From positions 81,724,278 through 81,788,277 of the forward strand of contig CM043967.1 in the NCBI GenBank assembly GCA_014529385.2: a stretch of 64,000 bases of DNA, read 5' to 3'. The DNA comes from Adiantum capillus-veneris. Its lineage: Eukaryota; Streptophyta; Polypodiopsida; Polypodiales; Pteridaceae. A model generated the notes under the pieces. That model saw nothing but the letters and a program-made list of their open reading frames with translations, made no database searches and was not told where the DNA came from. Shown one piece after another: positions 1 to 9,096 of this stretch (within the stretch, counting starts at the first letter, position 1; every line of letters starts with the position of its first letter). Made by a program: the position numbers and the translations under genes.

Positions 1-1077
1 TTTCTCACCTCTAAAGGATTCATCTCTTGCTTGTCAGACCCCAACTTATACATAAAACGCCAAGGTAGTAGTTTTGTGATTCTTGCTCTTTATGTGGATG
101 ATACCATCCTTGTTTCCAGTGATTTGGGATTTCTTCAGCAAGTGAAAAAGTTATTGTCTTCTGCATTTGATATGGTGGATCTTGGAGAGATTTACTCTTT
201 TCTTGGCATTCAAATTCAACGAAACCGTACAAAAGGTATTTTATTCCTTCGACAGTCAAAGTTTATTGCAGATACTATTCAAAAATTTGGTATGGAATCT
301 GCACATTCAGCCAACACACCTTGTCTTGCGAGCTCTACTAAGAACACTTCTGACAATGGCGGTCAACTTGTCAGAAATCAACCTTATGCTAACTTGATTG
401 GATGTCTTCAGTTTGTTGGCATGAACACTCGTCCTGATATTCTGTTTGCTGCTAATTATCTTGGACAACATCTTGCATGTCCTTCTCTTAAGCATTGGTC
501 TACTGTAAAGCGTGTATTGAAATACTTGAAAGGCACTACAGATTTTGGTTTAGTCTATCGACGACAACTCACATCGGATTCTCTGCAATCTCTTTCTCTT
601 TTTTACACAGATGCAGACTGGGCAAGCTTACGTTTATCTATGCGATCTACTAGTGGAAATTGCTTCTTTATAAATGGTTGTCTTGTTTCTTGGACTAGCA
701 AGAAACAACGTTGTGTTGTAGATTCTACGACTGAGTCAGAATATGTTGCGGCATCACTTGCAGCTCGTGAGTTGATTTGGCTTCGACAAATGCTGGTTGA
801 TATTTGTCACTCTCCTCTTTCTAGCACACCCTTGCGGTGTGACAACCAAAGTGCTATTAGTCTTGCAAAAGACTATGTTCAACATAATAAGTCAAAGCAC
901 ATTTCTGTCCATTATCATTATGTCAGGTATGAAGTACGCAAAGGAACCATTATGGTTGAACACTATCCAAGTGACCAGATGATTGTAGACATTTTGACCA
1001 AAGCCCTCAATGAGTCACGTTTCATCCTCTTGCGCTCGGAGCTTGGAGTTGCTTCGGCCTCACTATTTCTAGATTAG
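1..1077 (+). CDS. Ty1/copia pol C-terminus: end of reverse transcriptase and RNase H (partial)
   Basis: This open frame enters from outside the window and runs to a TAG at 1,075-1,077, about 358 codons. The RT palm motif YVDD lies near residues 31-34, followed by the copia signatures 'LGIQIQRN' and 'LKYLKGTTDFGL'. The RNase H region (ADWA, 'STSGNCFF', 'TESEYVAAS') fills the C-terminal part. RT and RNase H copy element RNA into cDNA inside the virus-like particle. The frame has no internal stop. It is closely related to the two minus-strand copia copies at 38.7-48.5 kb, and it carries substitutions relative to them (for example VDSTTE where they have VSSTE). Gag, protease and integrase lie outside the window, so activity cannot be judged. 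Confidence 0.93.
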   Translation, partial: FLTSKGFISCLSDPNLYIKRQGSSFVILALYVDDTILVSSDLGFLQQVKKLLSSAFDMVDLGEIYSFLGIQIQRNRTKGILFLRQSKFIADTIQKFGMESAHSANTPCLASSTKNTSDNGGQLVRNQPYANLIGCLQFVGMNTRPDILFAANYLGQHLACPSLKHWSTVKRVLKYLKGTTDFGLVYRRQLTSDSLQSLSLFYTDADWASLRLSMRSTSGNCFFINGCLVSWTSKKQRCVVDSTTESEYVAASLAARELIWLRQMLVDICHSPLSSTPLRCDNQSAISLAKDYVQHNKSKHISVHYHYVRYEVRKGTIMVEHYPSDQMIVDILTKALNESRFILLRSELGVASASLFLD

Positions 1078-1316
1078 CTTCTTTGCTATTGTAATAGCTT
1101 TGTACATAAGACATTGTAATCTTTTAGGTACCATGCACTATGCACACTCCACATTTGCACATTGTGATATCTAAGTCACTTGAATAGATGCACAATTCAC
1201 TTTTACATCATCATCAGTGCTTCATGTTTTCACATTGTATAGGGGCTTGGGTTTTTCCCTTAAACTCCCCAAGGGTTTTTTTCATCCAAAGCTAGAGACC
1301 TTTGTTTGAGTGGAGG
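1078..1316 (+). promoter_or_regulatory. copia 3' untranslated region with conserved module and polypurine tract
   Basis: This is non-coding sequence between the pol stop and the LTR. The last 75 bp or so (about 1,240-1,316) contain GGGTTTTTCCCTT, then AAGGGTTTTTTTC, then the purine tract GAGTGGAGG directly against the LTR. A purine tract in this place primes plus-strand DNA synthesis. The same module precedes the LTR of the copia copies at 38,394 and 42,162 (minus strand). Diverged versions precede the LTRs of the non-autonomous elements near 6,700, 6,948 and 63,610. CCCTT and AAGGG within the module can pair as a small hairpin. Confidence 0.8.
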
Positions 1317-1459
1317 TGTTGGAGCTATATATGGCTCACTCTATTGAACTTGGTCTCACCTATATATTTGTATCTTGTCCTCAATATGAATCAGTCTTTG
1401 GGAGCGTATATGGTGTGTCTCTAGTCTTGTCTCTCCCTCTTTCTCTTTACATCTCAACA
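1317..1459 (+). mobile_element. copia 3' LTR, 143 bp
   Basis: This LTR starts TGTTGGAGC and ends CTCAACA, the usual TG...CA ends. It is the same LTR found on the minus strand at 38,250-38,393, 42,019-42,161 and 49,316-49,458. It is very short for a copia element. The far end is CT-rich. The matching 5' LTR and target duplication lie outside the window. The base after the LTR is where the large inverted repeat becomes recognisable. Confidence 0.92.
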
Positions 1460-1460
1460 C

Positions 1461-2735
1461 TTTCAAGACAAGAGGCTGAATTTAATGGTTTTTTTGATAG
1501 ATATGGGTAATATGGAAGAGAAAAATGAGGCTAGGTGGTCAATTTTGGAATGGAAGTGTGTGTAGGAGACATGAGTTCACCATGGTTTCTCTTATTCTTC
1601 AAGGTTGAGAAGAAGGTGAGTAGGGTGCACAGAGGAGTGGTGAGAGAGGTAGGGATGATGAGTGGAGAAGTGTGTGTGAAAGAAAAAAATGATAAAGGGG
1701 AAGAGGGAGTGTGGCTGCATAGCATGGGCAAACTGGGGTCCACCAATAAAATCATACCTCACATCTCGTAGCTCAAAAAAATATGAAAAAATTTGAGATG
1801 AAAGTTGAGTCCACGAGCTACAATTTTTGTTTGTATCACCTTTTCAAATTCGGGGAGCATGTGATCTTTAAAACTTCAGCAAAACCGACTGTTTTTTTCC
1901 ACTGCACAAAATCCTTGTGAGGTTCTTCTTTGGATGATTCTTTTGAATACCTCCAAGAGTGAGCCCTCCATGGTGCATGCATGCATTCCACATACCCTTG
2001 ACCTTATTTGGTAGGTCTATAATTGAAGATATTGTTGAGATCATGATATAAGTGAATAGTACAACTAAGAAAATCAAATATTGAGGGGTCTAAAAAAAAT
2101 ATGTACATGTCAAATATAAATAATATAGGTGGAAAAAATATAAAGGGGTCAAAATAAATCTCTCTCATTATAAGTCGACCATAAAAAGATGAATATTTTT
2201 GGTGGTCTAATTTTTGAGAGTAATAGAGAATAGATGTAGGAAGGAAAAAATGACAATAGTGAAAAAATATACACATAAATAAACTAGTTTTTTTGTATTT
2301 TTGTTGGGATGGAGTTACACCAAAAATAAGAGAAGCTTGCATGAAATTATTTTTATATCGAATAAAGAGTATGCAAAATGGTAAGAAAAAATATGGTAAT
2401 GTTGAGTCAATGTACATAGCATAAATAACACACCATAGGTAGAAATATTTAAATAAATACCAAAATAATTATGAAAGATCCTTTTATTTAGGCCCTATAT
2501 ACAAAAAAATATTTACACACAAATGGGCCATAATATACTTTTTTTATTTTTTTTGGCTCAACTAGCCCAGTGACTAGCTAATTAAGGGTTTTTAAGAAGA
2601 TATGGGAAAAGTCCCCTAACTCACACACACCTATATACACTGAAATGGTAGGGATAGCCATAGTATTTGGATGATTTTGGTAGGGTGGGTTAACTTACTA
2701 TGTCAATTACGAAGAGCCGAAAAATGGCTATCAGT
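1461..2735 (+). repeat. left arm of a very large inverted repeat
   Basis: Read in reverse complement, this arm matches 3,885-4,550 and 9,097-10,001 almost continuously. The outer end here (CTTTCAAGACAAGAGG) pairs with CCTCTTCTCTTGAAAG near 10,001. The inner end pairs with 3,885 onward. Part of the arm (1,690-1,930) is a diverged match, in the same orientation, to the solo-LTR-like insertion at 43,125-45,063. The arms may therefore derive from LTRs of a related family. No gene was recognised; the open frames here are not supported by any known domain. Confidence 0.8.
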
Positions 2736-2736
2736 A

Positions 2737-3090
2737 GCACGTGCATTTAGACGCAAGTTTTGGAACTCGATGTTAAGTTCGGACAAGCAAGTTAGAGCAT
2801 ATTCAATATTTAGGCTAAAAAACATTTAACTAGTTTCTTCCCCTGATTCTTGTATTCAGGCTAGGCATTTGAATTTCATTTCTATAAAAGGAACCCTTAG
2901 CCTACATATTTAGCATGATTTATCAATGCAGTAAAGGCATTGTGGCTTTTTCCCTCGTCACAAAAAGCTCATACTCAATTATCGTGCTTCGCATCTCTCG
3001 TGCACTTCATGCACCCACAATTCTGAAATGCATATGCTTTGCTTACGACCATTGTATCAAATTCCTACTACAGCACTTGCAGGTTGGGCA
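2737..3090 (+). mobile_element. LTR-like fragment with TATA box, in the centre of the inverted repeat
   Basis: About 2,737-2,970 matches 52,666-52,917 in the same orientation. Both contain 'TCTATAAAAGGA', a convincing TATA box, followed downstream by a pyrimidine-rich stretch. This layout suits the U3-R part of an LTR, but neither copy has both ends. The family is unidentified. Confidence 0.5.
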
Positions 3091-3101
3091 CCTTGCATTA
3101 C

Positions 3102-3103
<2 letters not shown>

Positions 3104-3173
<70 letters not shown>
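3104..3173. repeat. (CT)n-(CA)n microsatellite
   Basis: About 34 bp of CT is followed directly by about 35 bp of CA. It lies at the 3' tail of the adjacent minus-strand LINE. Confidence 0.95.
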
Positions 3174-3176
<3 letters not shown>

Positions 3177-3868
3177 AATCAATCAATCAAAGAGGGGCTT
3201 CACCCTTGATATTACAATGTAAACATTACATGAGGCCATAAGGCATTACATGATAAAATCATAAATTCTAAAGGCATTACATGACAAGATAAACAATGAT
3301 GAAAAAACCCCTCTAGATATCCAAGGAATACAAAGCTAAGGGAAAAAACCACACTCACAAGGAGGGGAAAATATCAGCAAAAGGGACATATGGAGGAAAC
3401 TGAAGTAGGTCTTCATGCTCGAAAGATTCCTTAGACGACTGATGGAGCCAACCACCAGATCACCATATGCACCATGAAGAACAAAACCTCTCTACACATC
3501 TTGAATAAAATGAAAGAAGAAATTCGTCGCAACTTGCAAAATCAACTTCAAGAAATAGAACAAGACGGTGAAGGATGCCTCTTGCCATCTTTGGGAGCAA
3601 TCCAAAGCTATGGCTGCTACAACCTACAAAACAAAAGTTGTAGACGAGAAAGCACACAAAACAAAAAAACACAAGCAAATAAAACATGCATCAAAAACCA
3701 AAGCAAGAAAATAAAAACCTACGTCAAAACAAAAAGACAACAAGGAAGTAAAAAAGCACCGCAGGCATGAAGAGTAACATGCACAGCCAAAAGAAGGGGA
3801 GGAAGAAGAGAATGAAAAATGCTAAGCAACCATCGCACTGAGAAGTACGGCGGTTGCTTAGGGTGGGG
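3174..3868 (-). mobile_element. LINE 3' end, 5'-truncated
   Basis: On the minus strand this sequence ends in a short-repeat tail (TTGATTGATTGATTG, then TG repeats), as plant LINEs do instead of a long poly(A). It closely matches 55,243-55,980. Only the 3' untranslated part is recognisable, with no reverse transcriptase motif. The LINE assignment rests on the tail and on the loss of the 5' part, so another non-LTR element is possible. It sits between the arms of the large inverted repeat. Confidence 0.55.
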
Positions 3869-3884
3869 AGCTCTTAGTTAGCTG

Positions 3885-4550
3885 GCAAAGCCACTCATAG
3901 CCGTTTTTCGACTTTCCATAATTGCCATAGTAAGCTACCTTACCCCATCAAATCACTCAAACATTTTGGTTATCCCTACCATTTCACTGTACATAGGCAT
4001 GTGTGAGTTAGGGGACTTTCTCCATTTTTTTAAAAACCCTCAATTAGCTAGTCACTGGGCTAGTTGAGCCAAAAAAAATAAAAAAATAAAATAAAATAAG
4101 GTATATTATGGCCTCTTTGTGTGTAAATATTTCATTCTATATAGGGCCTAAATATAAGGATTATTCATAATTATTTTGGTATTTATTTAAATATTTATCC
4201 TTAGGTGTGTGTTATTTATGCTATGTACATTGACTCACCATTACCACCATTTTTCTTCCCAGTTTGCATACTCTTTATTCCATATAAAAATAATTTCATG
4301 CAAGCTTCTCTTATTTTTGGTGTAACTCAATCCCAACAAAAATCTAAGAAAACTAGTTCTATTTATGTGTATATTTTTTCACTATTGTGATTTTTTCCTT
4401 CCTACATCTATTCTCTATTACTCTCATAAATTAGACCACCAAAAATATTCATCTTTTTATGGTAGACTTATAATGAGAGAGATTTATTTTGACCCCTTTA
4501 TATTTTTTCCACCTATATTATTTATATTTGACATGTACATATATTTTTAG
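3885..4550 (-). repeat. right arm of the large inverted repeat, inner part
   Basis: This is the reverse complement of about 2,095-2,735. It ends at TTTAG (4,546-4,550), the target duplication of the inserted composite element; the arm resumes at 9,097 with the second TTTAG copy. Confidence 0.85.
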
Positions 4551-4622
4551 TGTTGAGAGAGAAAGAGAGAGCACAGAAATAGAACCCCAAAGTGTGTAGA
4601 ATACACACATGAGATGATGTAT
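4551..4622 (-). mobile_element. terminal part of the 3' LTR of the minus-strand small element
   Basis: This matches the downstream half of the LTRs at 8,955-9,096 and 61,552-61,691, including 'CCCCAAAGTGTGTAG'. It ends abruptly after GATGATGTAT, where unrelated sequence starts. Confidence 0.85.
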
Positions 4623-4845
4623 CCATATCGCCTGGTTACTTTGCCTGTGCTATATTTTTCCTAAGTTTAGCACAACTCGATGGTGTATCCATATCGCTGG
4701 TGGCGGCAGATAGTAACGAGTAGTCCAAATATGCCCACCCTCGACGCTCATGGCTTGTCTGTGTAACTCTAGTAGACCAACTCTCTCGAACGCTATATGT
4801 TTGTGAGCGCGTGTGGACTGGTGGGTGCTTTTGAGAAACGTGTAG

Positions 4846-5205
4846 TCAGCACGTTGCATGCAGGTCTTGCAACATATCGGCAAAACGAGGCCGATGGTGA
4901 GACTCGACATGTGAAGACAATTATAGTTTTGCAGGCCTAGTCAAAGTTATGCAGTCAGGACCACTTCGAGTGGCGATGATCTAGGATGGGACTGGAGACC
5001 GGTGTCAGCGTCCCTGTGAGGCCAATAGTTATAGTTCCGCTCTAGTGGCTGCCCCATGCCGACTATTATAGGTACTCGCAATACCTACATGAGGCGGCTG
5101 CATCTGAAGTTGTCGGGCTTAATATCACGATGGACGATGGCATGAGCATGGGAGCAGATGAGGGCATGAACCTCATGAAAAGTCTCCCCTCTTTCTTTTA
5201 CAGTG
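4846..5205 (-). pseudogene. protein kinase gene fragment (catalytic loop and subdomain XI)
   Basis: On the minus strand, 5,109-5,132 encodes HRDIKPDN, the kinase catalytic loop, preceded by 'SHAHAIV' as is common before that loop. A stop follows at 5,085-5,087. Further on, 4,846-4,899 encodes 'HHRPRFADMLQDLH', which fits subdomain XI of the kinase fold (RPxF), but in another frame. Only about 72 codons separate the two motifs, less than in an intact kinase, and no DFG or APE motif was found between them. A deletion and frameshift are therefore inferred. This looks like a host gene piece captured by the mobile element. The kinase family cannot be told. Confidence 0.5.
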
Positions 5206-5836
5206 CTACCAAGTAGTGTCCATCCTTTTCCCTCCAGTTACCAAACAGTGACCATCCTGCTCTTGATATAAATATCGGCTTCATCCAATTACCAAACAGC
5301 GCTGAGCATCAGGGGTCAACAGCATGCAAATACACAATTAATATTTGGGGGTGACGACTCGACAACTAATTGCTTGATCATCTAGATTGGTCAGCCTTGC
5401 TTTGAGTTGCTTGCCCACTGACATAAAAGGATACTCTTGTGTCTACATAGCTCTAAATTTTGCAAAGAATCTTCCTTGGGTATCGATGTTGTGGCAAGGT
5501 CTATTGCATGGCGTCAGAGGATGATAAGGTTTAAAAGCACGGAAGCATGTTGCTTCATGTTGGTATTCATCCATGCTTGCCACAACTGACTATTACACGT
5601 CTTTATTTTTATGATCACGTCGTAGTCATGGTGTGTCAGGCTTGTCACCCCCTGCAGACCACCATAAAAAAATTTCAAAAATACATTGATTTTCATAAGT
5701 AATTGTAGTGATTATTTTACTGATGTAGGATGAATTTACATGATGCGTCTTCATCCATGGTTCAAGATATGACAAGATTTACCAAGCCATTATCAACTGA
5801 CTAATCATTCTCTTGAGGTTTTGCAGATTCTGCACA

Positions 5837-6300
5837 CAACTAGCGTCTCTGATGCCATGGTACGTAAAGCCATGATGATTATTGCTATTTCAATGTTTTT
5901 ATTTGTTTAAAGAGTCTCTGATGCCATGGTACCTAAAGCCATGATAATTATTCTCATTTCAAAGTTTTTTAGAGAGTCTCTAATGCCATGGTGGGAATCA
6001 TGATGCCATGGTACGTGAAGCCATGATGAGAAAAACTATTCCGCAGTTTGTTAAAAGAGTCACGAATGCCATGGCAAGAACCATGATTCCATGGAACGTG
6101 AAGCCATGATGACCATAAATGTTCCACAATTTTTGATATTTTTTTGGAAAGCGTCTCTAATGTCATGGTGAGGATCATGATGTCATGGTACGTGAAGCCA
6201 TGATGATGGTTACTATTCCAGAATTTTTCTTATATTTGTTGAAAGCATCTCTATTGTCATGGTGAGGTACATGATGCCATCGTACGTGACCCCATCACGT
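5837..6300 (+). repeat. degenerate tandem repeat around GATGCCATGGTACGTGAAGC
   Basis: About six units spaced 70-105 bp carry variants of 'ATGCCATGGTACGTGAAG' followed by 'CCATGATGA', separated by AT-rich spacers. The ATGGTA/CCATGATG wording resembles the 43-bp repeat of the neighbouring element. This suggests the two repeat blocks are diverged relatives. Confidence 0.75.
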
Positions 6301-6699
6301 TTATTTTGTGTCAATATTGTTTATATGTGTGCACATATGATTGCATCGACATTACGTTTGTTTATATGTTGTCTCTAGACCGGCGTCGCGAACTGTCTCT
6401 AAGGACAATGTGGAGTGATTATTTCTAACCTTCACATCTTGATATGTTTCTTGAGTTGATGTTGTTTACAGGATAAAAGTCACATCAAGCAGCATGTACA
6501 GGGTCTCAAAGATGTTGAAGCTGCTCAAAGATATTGAAGTTGTTCAAAGATATTGAATAATTTGCATCAACTCAATTGTATATATAGGTTTATTAAACTT
6601 CCAAAGATGCTTAAAGCACACATTGTATATTATGGAGTGATGTGGCTCCTGAAAGATGTATTTTGTAAACTTTGATAATTGTTAATATAACAGTGCATG

Positions 6700-6836
6700 T
6701 ATATAGTGCAGTGGGTTTTTCCCTTGTACCCCCAAGGGTTTTTTCATCCACAGTTAAGGACTCCTATTTGAGTGGGGGTGCTGGAGCTATATATACCAAC
6801 CCCTATGCTATATATAGCTTCAAATATAAGCTCAAC
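6700..6836 (+). promoter_or_regulatory. 3' module, purine tract and folded-back LTR start
   Basis: The copia-type 3' module ends in GAGTGGGGG at about 6,778. The following 58 bp (6,779-6,836) start TGCTGGAGCTATATA, like a copia-type U3. They end in AAATATAAGCTCAACA, which is the inverted U3 start of the small element. The segment is therefore two U3 starts head to head rather than a normal LTR. Confidence 0.6.
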
Positions 6837-6837
6837 A

Positions 6838-6947
6838 AACCCCAAAGTGTGTAGAATACACACATGAGATGATGTATATATAGAGGGGACCTCGGTGCCA
6901 TATATAGAGAAGCCATATATTGAGTAGCTTCACATATAAGCTCAACA
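6838..6947 (-). mobile_element. upstream part of the 3' LTR of the minus-strand small element
   Basis: Read on the minus strand it starts TGTTGAGC at 6,947, directly after the purine tract (complement at 6,948-6,960). It matches 8,987-9,096. Its continuation is displaced to 4,551-4,622, with 40 bp of overlap. Confidence 0.85.
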
Positions 6948-7625
6948 CCCCCGCTCAAATAAGGGTCCCTAACTGTGGATGAAAAGGGGATCAAGGGAAA
7001 AACCCACAGCTCTATATACACCCACCGTTATATTATAAAAATCATTGAATATACAAATGTTCATGAGGAGCTACATCACTCCTTTTACAATGAATATTTT
7101 ATGAGGAGCTACATCACTCCTTTTACAATGAATGTTTTATGAGGAGTTACATCACTCCTATCCTATCAAATACAAAGGTTCAATAAAGAGGTGTAAAGGC
7201 TATCGATTAGCTCGTAATCAAAAGTGTCTTCATGAATCTGCTATATAGCTTGTCATCACTATTGTATCACCAAACATATATTCATGTTGTCATTAATATG
7301 ACATCACCAAACATATCTTCATAAATCTTTTATTATCACCAAGTTTGTCTTCATAAAATCAATTCTTTGATGAATCCTACATAGATCATAGACTCAAAAA
7401 AACATAGTCATGAAAATTATTAGCATCGTTAGTGAAATAATTTACGTTCACAATGCCATAAGAGATGGTTCGCGACGCCACTCTTTTGATGACATATATA
7501 CGCACGAAAACATATGGTACATAGAGTATGAACGTAAAAGTACAAGATGTGTGATTACGTGATGCAAATGATGTGTATATACTACATAAAACAACATTTA
7601 TCAACGTAGTGATCAATGAATATCA

Positions 7626-8100
7626 TCAAAGTATTAACAAAACATCATCATTGTATCGATAAAAATGAATAAATCATCATGGTATCAACGAAAAGCATCA
7701 TGATATCACCGAAAATAATCATTATATCAACGAAACAACATCATGGAATCACCGAGAATAACCATGGTATCAACGAAATAGCATCATGGTATCACCGAGA
7801 ATAACAATGTATCAACAAAACAACATCATGGTATCACTGAGAATAACCATGGTATCAACGAAACAGCATCATGGTATCAACAAAAATCACCATGGAATTA
7901 ACGAAATATCATCATGGAATCACCGAGAATAACCATGGTATCAACGAAACATCATCATGGCATCACCGAGAATAACCATGGTATCAATGAAATATCACAT
8001 GGTATCAACAAAAATCACCATGACCAAAGTACTAACAAAACATCATCATGGTACCATCAAAACCACTATGGTATCAACGAGAAATTATCAATAAAATGAC
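7626..8100 (-). repeat. 43-bp tandem repeat block of the small LTR element
   Basis: Roughly ten degenerate units alternate 'CATCATGGTATCACCGAG' and 'AACCATGGTATCAACGAA'. The same repeat, in plus orientation, occupies 62,701-63,010 of the complete copy. The short open frames across it are repeat artefacts. Confidence 0.9.
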
Positions 8101-8334
8101 GAAACTATATCTCTAAAAGAATAATTATACGAGAATCAATGAACGAGTATATCATATAACAAAAGATCATGGACCAACAATAGCTCGATAGAATTTGGAC
8201 GATCATAAACTGCTCGACTGAATTGAAACGATATGTAACTGGCTTCTGCAGCAAAGTTACGTCAATAACAAATATATGATTGATGAAGAAAAAATATAAT
8301 TGAGAAGTTTTCAATTATAAGAAAAATCAAAAGC

Positions 8335-8940
8335 AAAAAGTAAAATTTTGCTTTTAAAACGTATTTAGAGTCCGCGAATGATAACCCAAAATCGGTGCAG
8401 AATTTAGAGAAACTTTCTTTGGCAAAGTTATAGACCACATCAATTCCAAGGGCTCAAGCGAATAGTTTCTCATCGATTCCGATGCCTGCAGCGGCTAGTT
8501 TCTTCTGCAAAGTTGTAGACCACATCGATTCCGATCCCTCACGCGGGTAGTTTCTTCAAATCATTTTCAATTAGCAGAAAACTCAAAACATAAAACGAAA
8601 CTTGCTTTTCACGTATGTACGAAGTCCGCGAACGATAACTCAAAATAGGTGCAGAATTTGAAAAAACTTCCTTCTGCAAAGTTGTAGATCACTTCGATTC
8701 CCATCCCTCTCTCAGGTAGTTTTTGCAAAATCATTTTCAATCAGGAGAAAACTCAAAAACAGAAAGCGGCAGTTGCTTTTCGGGTATGTACGCAATCCGT
8801 GAGCGATAACTCAAAATCGGTGCAGAATTTGAAAAAACTTCCTTCTGCAAAGTTGTAGACCACTTCGATTCCGTTCTCCTGGGTAGGTTGTTCCTGCAAA
8901 ATTGTTTTCAATTAGCAGAGAAGTCAAAAACAAAAACGTA
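8335..8940 (-). repeat. about 170-bp tandem repeats in the leader of the small LTR element
   Basis: Four or so units share 'TTCTGCAAAGTTGTAGACCA' and 'AACTCAAAATCGGTGCAG'. They correspond to the six-unit block at 61,740-62,700. They lie directly downstream of the primer-binding site, where an autonomous element would have leader and gag. Confidence 0.9.
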
Positions 8941-8942
8941 CT

Positions 8943-8954
8943 GCTCTAATACCA
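8943..8954 (-). promoter_or_regulatory. primer-binding site (tRNA-iMet type)
   Basis: The minus strand reads TGGTATTAGAGC directly after the LTR. This is one base away from TGGTATCAGAGC, complementary to the 3' end of initiator methionine tRNA. It primes minus-strand DNA synthesis. The complete copy has the unmodified version at 61,692-61,703. Confidence 0.9.
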
Positions 8955-9096
8955 TGTTGAGAGAGAAAGAGAGAGCACAGAAATAGAACCCCAAAGTGTG
9001 TAGAATACACACATGAGATGATGTATATATAGAGGGGACCTGGGTGCCATATATAGAGAATCCATATATTGAGTAGCTTCACATATAAGCTCAACA
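8955..9096 (-). mobile_element. 5' LTR of the small non-autonomous element, 142 bp
   Basis: On the minus strand it starts TGTTGAGCTTATATGTG and ends CTCTCTCAACA. It closely matches 61,552-61,691 and 63,684-63,825. The outer edge is followed by the target duplication TTTAG. Confidence 0.92.

Larger units (their letters stand above)
4623..6836 (+). mobile_element. inserted segment inside the split LTR: related element 3' end with captured sequence
   Basis: The right end (6,700-6,780) is a plus-strand copy of the conserved copia-type 3' module with purine tract GAGTGGGGG. Upstream (6,620-6,660) is a 'GGAGTGATGTGGCTCC' box also seen near 63,540. The left 700 bp are more GC-rich than their surroundings and contain kinase-like coding remnants on the minus strand. 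The middle holds a short tandem repeat. No matching 5' LTR is present at the left end. The segment looks like a rearranged or template-switched relative of the small LTR element carrying foreign DNA. Confidence 0.55.
4551..9096 (-). mobile_element. composite of small non-autonomous LTR elements, flanked by TTTAG
   Basis: The 4,546-bp insertion begins TGTTGAGAGAG, ends GCTCAACA and is bounded by TTTAG at 4,546-4,550 and 9,097-9,101. The backbone is a minus-strand element with 5' LTR 8,955-9,096, primer site 8,943-8,954, tandem-repeat interior, and a 3' LTR split into 6,838-6,947 and 4,551-4,622. A 2.2-kb segment of mostly opposite polarity (4,623-6,836) separates the two LTR pieces. A 40-bp stretch of the LTR is present on both sides of that segment (4,583-4,622 and about 6,838-6,877). 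Without the segment, the backbone is about 2.29 kb, the same size and layout as the complete copy at 61,552-63,825. Confidence 0.8.

Noticed and set aside
2004-2417. 137-residue open frame on the minus strand
   Set aside because: It lies in the inverted-repeat arm, the matching copy in the other arm is broken, and the composition (Phe/Ile/Tyr) reflects AT-rich sequence.
7626-8100. CRISPR-like array
   Set aside because: Units are contiguous and degenerate without unique spacers, they belong to an LTR element, and the genome is plant.
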